Shown here: piece after piece, positions 57,859 to 64,000 of the stretch
How the letters are laid out: each line of letters begins with the position of its first letter
How positions within the stretch are numbered: the first letter of the stretch is position 1
Assembly (NCBI GenBank): GCA_963675425.1
Contig: OY776214.1
Coordinates: forward strand, 930,001-994,000
Length of the DNA stretch: 64,000 bases
Reading direction: 5' to 3'
Source: Sporobacter sp963675425
Lineage (GTDB): Bacteria > Bacillota > Clostridia > Oscillospirales > Oscillospiraceae
The notes under the pieces: model-generated
The model's database searches: none
Told to the model about the DNA's origin: nothing
Seen by the model: only the letters and a program-made list of their open reading frames with translations
Position numbers and translations under genes: made by a program

Positions 57859-59910
57859 ATGTCGCTAAATAATCAATATATCAATAGACTCATTAACGAA
57901 AAATCGCCGTATCTCCTGCAGCACGCGTACAATCCGGTGGATTGGTACCCATGGGGAGACGAGGCGTTTGAGAAAGCAAGACAGGAAGACAAGCCTGTCT
58001 TTTTATCGATCGGCTACAGCACCTGCCATTGGTGCCATGTAATGGAGCGCGAATCGTTTGAGGACGAGACGGTGGCCGGATATTTGAACGAGCATTTCGT
58101 TGCGATCAAGGTCGATCGGGAGGAGCGCCCCGATATAGACGCGGTTTATATGCGCGTGACGCAGGCGCTTACCGGCCAGGGAGGCTGGCCGATGTCGGTA
58201 TTTTTAACGCCGGATAAGACGGCGTTTTACGCGGGTACGTATTTTCCCAAGCAGTCGCGGTTTGGTATGAGTGGCTTTTTGGAGGTGCTGGCCGCCATCG
58301 TCAAACTCTGGCGGGACGACCGGAACAAGCTCCTGCGTCAAAGCGGCGAAATTATTAAAAGGCTGGGCTCTGAAAGACGGCAGCCGGCATCGCGTGTTAC
58401 CAAAAAAGAGCCGGCCGCGGCCTTTGAGCTGTTTCGCAGTGGCTTTGATAATCGCTACGGCGGGTTTGGCCCGTCGCCTAAATTTCCGACCCCACACAAT
58501 TTGATGTTTTTGCTGCGCTATTACAAGGCTGAGCATCAAAGAGAAGCGTTGGAAATGACGGAAACGACCCTTAAATCGATGTATCGCGGCGGACTGTTTG
58601 ACCATGTCGCCGGCGGCTTTTCCCGCTATTCGACGGACGATAAGTGGCTTGTGCCTCATTTTGAAAAAATGCTTTATGACAACGCGCTGCTTGTTCTGGC
58701 GTATCTTGAGGCGTATCAAGCGACGAAAAACCCGCTGTATAAGCGCGTGGCTGAAAAAACGCTCTGGTATATTGAGCGGGAAATGACCCATCCGGCGGGC
58801 GGCTTTTACAGCGCGCAGGATGCCGACAGCGATGGCACCGAAGGCAAATATTACGTATGGGCACCGGGAGAGGTACGAAAAACACTGGGCGCGGAAGATG
58901 GCGGCGCGCTCTGCCGCTGGTTTGGTATCACTGAAACAGGCAATTTCGAAGGGGCCAGTATCCCCAATCTGCTGGCAAACGAGTCTTACGCTGAGCCCGA
59001 TGATACCATTGAAGCCCTGATTCCGAAGCTCTACGATGTCCGGCTGAGTCGTGCGAAGTTGTTTAAGGATGAGAAGATCCTGACCGCCTGGAACGCGCTG
59101 ATGATTGCGGCGCTGGGTAAGGCCTATTGGGTGCTCGGCGACGATAAATATAAAGCGGCGGCGGAGCGCGCCGCGGCATTTGTGAATGACAGGCTTACAC
59201 GGCCGGATGGCCGGCTGTACGTCCGGTGGCACGACGGCGAGGCCGCCGGGGCCGGTTATCTGGATGACTATGCGTATTTGGCGTGGGCTATGCTGCAGCT
59301 TTATGAGGCGACCGCGGACGTAACCTATTTTGAGTCAGCACTCCGTCACGCCGAGGCGATGTGCCGCCTGTTTGAGGACCGGGAGAGCGGCGGATTTTTT
59401 CTTTATGGCGACGACAGTGAGCAGCTGATGCTGCGCCCGAAGGAAACGTATGACGGCGCAACGCCGTCCGGCAACGCCGTGGCTGCGTTTGTACTCGTAA
59501 GGCTTTCCAAGCTGACGGCTGAGGAAAAATGGACCGCTCGGGCAGAACGGCAGCTGGCGTTCTTATCCGCCTATATCAAGGAGTATCCGGCGGCCCGCTG
59601 CTTTGGTCTGATGGCGGCCATGCTGGAGCTGTATCCGTCCAAGGAGCTCGTGGTTACCGGCGCGTCGGCTGATAACATTCAGAAAATCAGGGAAGCGCTG
59701 GGCCCGGTGTTCTCGCCGGATATGACGATTCTTATTAAAACAGCTGAAAACGAAGAGCGCCTGGCTGCCGCTGCGCCGTTTACAGCCGATTATCCGGTTA
59801 CGCCGGGAAAAGTGCTATATTATATCTGCGAAAATCATACGTGCGCCGCGCCGGTCGAGTCGCTGGAAGAGTTAACGAAGCACCTGAGGAGCGCGCCTGC
59901 GAAAAGCTGA
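57859..59910 (+). CDS. Thioredoxin-domain protein YyaL/DUF255
   Basis: The 683-residue cytoplasmic protein begins with the DUF255 thioredoxin-like domain (NEKSPYLLQHAYNPVDWYPWGDEAF... STCHWCHVMERESFEDETVA, CxxC at CHWC, about residues 54-57) and continues into a six-hairpin glycosidase-like (alpha/alpha)6 barrel (about 200-600). This is the conserved YyaL/SPATA20 family; its biochemical role is not settled. GGAGG lies nine bases before ATG. Transcribed alone, convergent with the S-layer gene. Confidence 0.93.
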   Translation: MSLNNQYINRLINEKSPYLLQHAYNPVDWYPWGDEAFEKARQEDKPVFLSIGYSTCHWCHVMERESFEDETVAGYLNEHFVAIKVDREERPDIDAVYMRVTQALTGQGGWPMSVFLTPDKTAFYAGTYFPKQSRFGMSGFLEVLAAIVKLWRDDRNKLLRQSGEIIKRLGSERRQPASRVTKKEPAAAFELFRSGFDNRYGGFGPSPKFPTPHNLMFLLRYYKAEHQREALEMTETTLKSMYRGGLFDHVAGGFSRYSTDDKWLVPHFEKMLYDNALLVLAYLEAYQATKNPLYKRVAEKTLWYIEREMTHPAGGFYSAQDADSDGTEGKYYVWAPGEVRKTLGAEDGGALCRWFGITETGNFEGASIPNLLANESYAEPDDTIEALIPKLYDVRLSRAKLFKDEKILTAWNALMIAALGKAYWVLGDDKYKAAAERAAAFVNDRLTRPDGRLYVRWHDGEAAGAGYLDDYAYLAWAMLQLYEATADVTYFESALRHAEAMCRLFEDRESGGFFLYGDDSEQLMLRPKETYDGATPSGNAVAAFVLVRLSKLTAEEKWTARAERQLAFLSAYIKEYPAARCFGLMAAMLELYPSKELVVTGASADNIQKIREALGPVFSPDMTILIKTAENEERLAAAAPFTADYPVTPGKVLYYICENHTCAAPVESLEELTKHLRSAPAKS

Positions 59911-60017
59911 GCATTAGAAACGTGCTTTCTTTATAAAAAGATACGTGGCATAAAAATCCGTTCGATAATAAATGGGGGTTTAATTGAACTCCATTATTAA
60001 AAAAGGATCCAGACTCA

Positions 60018-60054
60018 AAAAATCGCCGCCGGTTTAATACCGACGGCGATTTTT
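60018..60054. terminator. Bidirectional terminator
   Basis: AAAAATCGCCG and its complement with a partly paired inner CCGG/CCGA region. T-runs lie on both sides, and the genes on both sides converge on it. Confidence 0.88.
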
Positions 60055-60077
60055 CAGTTTCTATTATGTCAGCGTGA

Positions 60078-63000
60078 TCAGACGATACGATAGAGAACGA
60101 CGGCCATTTCCGCGCGCGTCATATTACCGCGCGGATTGATCTGATTGTTGCTCCCTTGAATAATGTTGTCCTTGACGAGCGTGGCGACGGCCGTCAGCGC
60201 GTATCCGGAGATTTTATTCGTATCCGAGTAACCGGCCAGATCACTGCTTTTTCCGTCGGACAGGGAATGGCCCGTTTTCTCGAGAGCCCTGTATATGAGC
60301 ACCATGGCGTCCTGACGTGTGAGCGGGTCGTCCGGCCTGAACGTGCCGCTGGAGCCCTGGGCGATCCCGACCGCCTTGGCTGCGGCGATAGCGCTGTAGT
60401 AATAGCTGTCTGCGGGTACGTCGGAGAACATGCTGCCGGGGATGCCGGAGAAATTAAGCGCCCTGTGCAGCATCAGAATAAAGTCGCCTCTTGAGATATT
60501 CGCGGCCGGGCTGTACTTATCGGTGCTGGTACCCTTGACGACGCCTTCCTGATAAAGGGCGTCAATCGCGTCGGCCGCCCAGTCATAAGAAGCGCCGACA
60601 TCTGAAAAGAACGACGAACCGTCGGCTTCACTCACGGTTACCGTGATCTTTCCCGTATAGCTCGCGCTGTTCGTGCTGTAGCCCGTATAGGTCATTGTAA
60701 CGGTCCCGGTATAACCCGGGGCGGGTACAAACGATACGTAGGACAGGTACGGCGATGAGTTTTTATAATAGGATGAGCCGGCGGAGACGGCTGCTTCGTA
60801 GGATGAAGAGGTGCTGTAGTTATAGTACAGCGTGCCGTAGCTGGAAGACGGGAGGGTGAATTTGACATAGCTTAGATCATTGCCTATTGAATCCGAGCAG
60901 ACGGTATTGAAGTCGGAAGCGGAGAATGTTATGGGCTTGGCTTCAACCGTCGAATAAGAGATGTTTTTTACCGAGCCCGTTACGGTGATTTTGACGTAGC
61001 CGGTATAAGCCGTGCCGGCGGTGCTGTAGCCGGTGTATGTGATGGTAAACGTGCCGGTATAACCGGAAGCGGGAATAAACGTAACGTAGCTGAGATAAGG
61101 AATGGAGCTTTTATACAGCGCCGTGCTCGAGGAGACGGCGGCGTTATAGGAGGATGAGGAGTTGGAGCTGTAATACAGCGCGCCATAGCTGGAAGACGGG
61201 AGGGTGAATTTAACGTAGTTGAGGTAATTACCGGTCGCGCTGTAGCAGGCCGAGTTAAAGTCGTTGGCGTTAAAAGTCAGATTGGTGTTGGCGGCTGTCG
61301 TGTAGGTGACGGTATTGGAGTTGCCGACGGTGATTTTGACGTAGCCGGTATAAGCCGTGCCGGCGGTGCTGTAGCCGGTGTATGTGATGGTAAACGTGCC
61401 GGTATAACCGGAAGCGGGAATAAACGTAACGTAGCTGAGATAAGGAATGGAGCTTTTATACAGCGCCGTGCTCGAGGAGACGGCGGCGTTATAGGAGGAC
61501 GAGGAGGTTGTGCTGTAGTAGAGCGCGCCGTAGCTGGAGGACGGCAGAGTACTGAATTTAACGTAGTTGAGGTAATTACCGGTCGCGCTGTAGCAGGCTG
61601 TGTTAAAGTCGTTGGCGTTAAAAGTCAGATTGGTGTTGGCGGCAGTCGTGTAGGTGACGGTATTGGAGTTGCCGACGGTGATTTTGACGTAGCCGGTATA
61701 AGCCGTGCCGGCGGTGCTGTAGCCGGTGTATGTGATGGTAAACGTGCCGGTATAACCGGAAGCGGGAATAAACGTAACGTAGCTGAGATAAGGAATGGAG
61801 CTTTTATACAGCTGGGTGCTCGAGGAGACGGCGGCGTTATAGGAGGACGAGGAGTTGGTGCTGTAATACAGCGCGCCGTAAGAGGAGGACGGCAGAGTAT
61901 TAAAGTAAACGTAGTTGAGGTAACTGCCGGTCGCGCTGTAGCAGGCCGTGTTAAAGTCGTTGGCGTTAAAAGTCAGATTGGTGTTGGCGGCAGTCGTGTA
62001 GGTGACGGTATTGGAGTTGCCGACAGTGATCTTGACATAGCCGGTATAAGCCGTGCCGGCGGTGCTGTAGCCGGTGTAGGTGATAGTAAACGTGCCGGTA
62101 TAACCGGAAGCGGGAATAAACGTAACGTAGCTGAGATAAGGAATGGAGCTTTTATACAGCAGGGTGCTCGAGGAGACGGCGGCGTTATAGGAGGACGAGG
62201 AGTTGGTGCTGTAATACAGCGCGCCGTAAGAGGAGGACGGCAGAGTATTAAAGTAAACGTAGTTGAGGTAACTGCCGGTCGCGCTGTAGCAGGCCGTGTT
62301 AAAGTCGTTGGCGTTAAAAGTCAGATTGGTGTTGGCGGCAGTCGTGTAGGTGACGGTATTGGAGCTACCGACGGTGATCTTGACGTTGCCGGTATAAGCA
62401 GTGCCGGTGATGCTGTAGCCAGTGTAGGTGATAGTAAACGTGCCGGTATAACCGCTGGCCGGAATAAACGTGACGTAACTGAGATAAGGAATGGAGCTTT
62501 TATACAGCGCCGTGCTCGAGGAGACGGCGGCGTTATAGGAGGACGAGGAGTTGGTGCTGTAATACAGCGCGCCATAAGAGGAGGATGGCAGGGTAAAGTA
62601 AACGTAGTTGAGGGAACTACCGGTCGCGCTGGAACAGGCCGTGTTAAAGTCGTTGGCGTTAAAAGTCAGATTGGTGTTGGCGGCAGTCGTGTAGGTGACG
62701 GTATTGGAGCTACCGACGGTGATCTTGACGTAGCCGGTATAAGCAATGCCGGTGATGCTGTAGCCGGTGTAGGTGATGGTAAAGGTGCCGGTATAACCGC
62801 TTGCGGGAATAAACGTAACGTAACTGAGATAAGGAATGGAGCTTTTATACAGCGCCGTGCTCGAGGAGACGGCGGCGTTATAGGAGGACGAGGAGTTGGT
62901 GCTGTAATACAGCGCGCCATAAGAGGAGGATGGCAGGGTAAAGTAAACGTAGTTGAGGGAACTACCGGTCGCGCTGGAACAGGCCGTGTTAAAGTCGTTG

Positions 63001-63998
63001 GCGTTAAAGACAAGGTTTTTATTGGCGGCTGTCGTATAAGGAATCGTGGTGGTCGAAGCGCTGACCGTTACTGTGCCGGAGCCGCCGGCCGTGGTCCCGG
63101 CTTCGTTGGAGACCGTCCAGCCAAACGTTGCCGTGCCGGCGGCGGTGCCGCCCTTAAACTTTAGGTAACCGCTATCTATTTCCTGCTTTGTAAAGGAGGT
63201 CGCTCCAGAAAAAGCGCTTGCGTTTTTGGACCAGGTACCGTACGATGAGTTGGTAGGCGTGATCGTAATGGTATCCAGCGTTCCGCTGTTAAGATTATAG
63301 TGGCTGCTGAAGTCGCTCAATGTAAACGTGTATGTGGAACCTGCGGTGATCGATTTGGCGACAACCCCGGAAATGGTCGGCTTTGCTATCCCGGAGACGG
63401 TGATGGTGAGATCGACGGCGCCGATCGGGCTTGTCTGCGAAGTGTCGGAGCTCTCAAACGCATAAAGCCTGAAGGAATCAGTCCCGGGTGAGGTTGGCTC
63501 ATATGTAAGGTCGCTCGCCGATAGGCTGGATTTCGGGACCAAGCTGCCGTCCGTTACGTTCACGGTATGGGAGCTCATCTGCAAATGCCCGTGCAGCGCT
63601 GTACCATCCACTTTGACCCAGCCGATATCGTTTCCGTCATTTTTCGTATACTTGGCCAAAATCTGTGCGCCAAGCCCCGGGTAATCCTGCGAGTGGTCCG
63701 TCGGGAACGAGCTGGTAACGGCAGCCGATATTGCCCCTGTGAACGTGGGGTCCTGTCTTGCGACATTATTCAGCGTTATCGTATACGACGCCGGATGATC
63801 GGCGGTGTCCGAGCCGGACAGATGATGGTAGATGATATCAATCCTGGCCGTGTCCGTCACGTCACCGACTTTGGCGGTATAATCCGACGACGACTGAATT
63901 TGTACGAAATACTCAGCTGGATCATAACTAAGATTTAAGCTGCTGGTCAAAAGGTTAATTGTGTTTCCGGAATTGGCATAGGGCAGCGTGACCTCGGC
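60078..63998 (-). CDS. S-layer-homology surface protein with tandem repeats (partial)
   Basis: The frame runs off the right edge, so the N-terminus and signal peptide are not seen; 1306 residues are in the window. From N to C: beta-rich Ig/cadherin-like modules (63998-63055), six near-identical and one diverged Ser/Thr/Tyr/Gly-rich repeats of about 115-116 residues (63054-60630), and three SLH domains (SFFSDVGASYDWAADAIDAL, MFSDVPADSYYYSAIAAAKA, YSDTNKISGYALTAVATLV; 60620-60078). The SLH domains bind wall polymer and anchor it to the surface. Each repeat has one Cys (DFNTAC). It may act as an adhesin or structural layer; the ligand is unknown. Confidence 0.9.
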   Translation of the reverse strand, partial: AEVTLPYANSGNTINLLTSSLNLSYDPAEYFVQIQSSSDYTAKVGDVTDTARIDIIYHHLSGSDTADHPASYTITLNNVARQDPTFTGAISAAVTSSFPTDHSQDYPGLGAQILAKYTKNDGNDIGWVKVDGTALHGHLQMSSHTVNVTDGSLVPKSSLSASDLTYEPTSPGTDSFRLYAFESSDTSQTSPIGAVDLTITVSGIAKPTISGVVAKSITAGSTYTFTLSDFSSHYNLNSGTLDTITITPTNSSYGTWSKNASAFSGATSFTKQEIDSGYLKFKGGTAAGTATFGWTVSNEAGTTAGGSGTVTVSASTTTIPYTTAANKNLVFNANDFNTACSSATGSSLNYVYFTLPSSSYGALYYSTNSSSSYNAAVSSSTALYKSSIPYLSYVTFIPASGYTGTFTITYTGYSITGIAYTGYVKITVGSSNTVTYTTAANTNLTFNANDFNTACSSATGSSLNYVYFTLPSSSYGALYYSTNSSSSYNAAVSSSTALYKSSIPYLSYVTFIPASGYTGTFTITYTGYSITGTAYTGNVKITVGSSNTVTYTTAANTNLTFNANDFNTACYSATGSYLNYVYFNTLPSSSYGALYYSTNSSSSYNAAVSSSTLLYKSSIPYLSYVTFIPASGYTGTFTITYTGYSTAGTAYTGYVKITVGNSNTVTYTTAANTNLTFNANDFNTACYSATGSYLNYVYFNTLPSSSYGALYYSTNSSSSYNAAVSSSTQLYKSSIPYLSYVTFIPASGYTGTFTITYTGYSTAGTAYTGYVKITVGNSNTVTYTTAANTNLTFNANDFNTACYSATGNYLNYVKFSTLPSSSYGALYYSTTSSSSYNAAVSSSTALYKSSIPYLSYVTFIPASGYTGTFTITYTGYSTAGTAYTGYVKITVGNSNTVTYTTAANTNLTFNANDFNSACYSATGNYLNYVKFTLPSSSYGALYYSSNSSSSYNAAVSSSTALYKSSIPYLSYVTFIPASGYTGTFTITYTGYSTAGTAYTGYVKITVTGSVKNISYSTVEAKPITFSASDFNTVCSDSIGNDLSYVKFTLPSSSYGTLYYNYSTSSSYEAAVSAGSSYYKNSSPYLSYVSFVPAPGYTGTVTMTYTGYSTNSASYTGKITVTVSEADGSSFFSDVGASYDWAADAIDALYQEGVVKGTSTDKYSPAANISRGDFILMLHRALNFSGIPGSMFSDVPADSYYYSAIAAAKAVGIAQGSSGTFRPDDPLTRQDAMVLIYRALEKTGHSLSDGKSSDLAGYSDTNKISGYALTAVATLVKDNIIQGSNNQINPRGNMTRAEMAVVLYRIV
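60976..63054 (-). repeat. Six tandem 345/348-bp coding repeats
   Basis: Units read (minus strand) at 63054-62710, 62709-62365, 62364-62017, 62016-61669, 61668-61321 and 61320-60976. The last and first two are 345 bp; three middle ones are 348 bp with one extra codon (FNTLPSS or FSTLPSS versus FTLPSS). Long blocks are identical in DNA. A seventh, much diverged unit follows (about 60975-60630). Such arrays expand and contract by recombination and are prone to assembly collapse. Confidence 0.93.
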
Positions 63999-64000
63999 CG

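Noticed and set aside
60976..63054. Regular repeats suggesting a CRISPR array
   Set aside because: The period is 345-348 bp and the units are in one open frame with an SLH C-terminus, so they are protein repeats. No CRISPR-like direct repeats or cas genes were seen anywhere in the window.

Overview
The window looks like a chromosomal origin segment from a spore-forming, mid-GC Bacillota of class Clostridia, probably Oscillospiraceae-like (Sporobacter/Oscillibacter relatives). The grounds are the 16S/23S and protein sequence style, a germination protease gene (gpr), parABS with consensus parS sites, and a dnaA-dnaN-yaaA-recF-remB-gyrB-gyrA block. The genus is an inference; no search was run.

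Layout. 1-5.4 kb (minus): HlyD-like protein (cut by the window edge), hfq, miaA, mutL and an alanine-racemase-like protein that lacks the PLP lysine. 5.5-11.2 kb (plus): miaB, a RamA-like corrinoid activator with a DUF2284 metal-binding protein, and a secreted polysaccharide deacetylase. 11.3-13.6 kb: a small membrane protein and a complete IS3-family element whose transposase has Val at the catalytic Glu position. 13.6-20.4 kb (minus): an rRNA operon in the order tandem promoters, 16S, tRNA-Ala, tRNA-Ile, 23S, tRNA-Lys, tRNA-Glu, 5S, tRNA-Asn, tRNA-CAU, tRNA-Trp, terminator. Two tRNAs lie between 23S and 5S, and the tRNA-Ile anticodon loop reads one base short. 20.5-24.2 kb (minus): purA, an ANTAR regulator and glnA with an attenuator-like leader. 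24.3-25.9 kb (plus): pyrG.

26.2-36.4 kb (minus): PrsA-like foldase, mfd, rsmG, serS, a coiled-coil membrane protein, parB, parA and gpr, with two parS sites. Coding strand switches at about 36.5 kb. Then (plus) come rpsT, dnaA, the dnaA-dnaN origin (DnaA boxes, an AT-rich DnaA-trio tract), dnaN, yaaA, recF, remB, gyrB, gyrA and rnhA, the last with a duplicated 5' end. 47.2-49.1 kb (minus): GntR regulator and ABC transporter. Then a glyoxalase I (plus).

49.7-56.1 kb (minus): the F1Fo ATP synthase operon (atpI-like, atpB, E, F, A, G, D, C). It has no separate delta gene; the delta C-terminal domain is fused to the N-terminus of the alpha subunit. After an intergenic region with gene relics come a Nei/Fpg-like glycosylase (minus), a YyaL-type thioredoxin-domain protein (plus) and the C-terminal 1306 residues of an S-layer-homology protein made largely of near-identical 115-116-residue repeats (minus, running off the window).

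The strongest candidates for something new are the delta-alpha ATP synthase fusion, the racemase homologue without its catalytic lysine, and the predicted ANTAR-controlled glnA leader.
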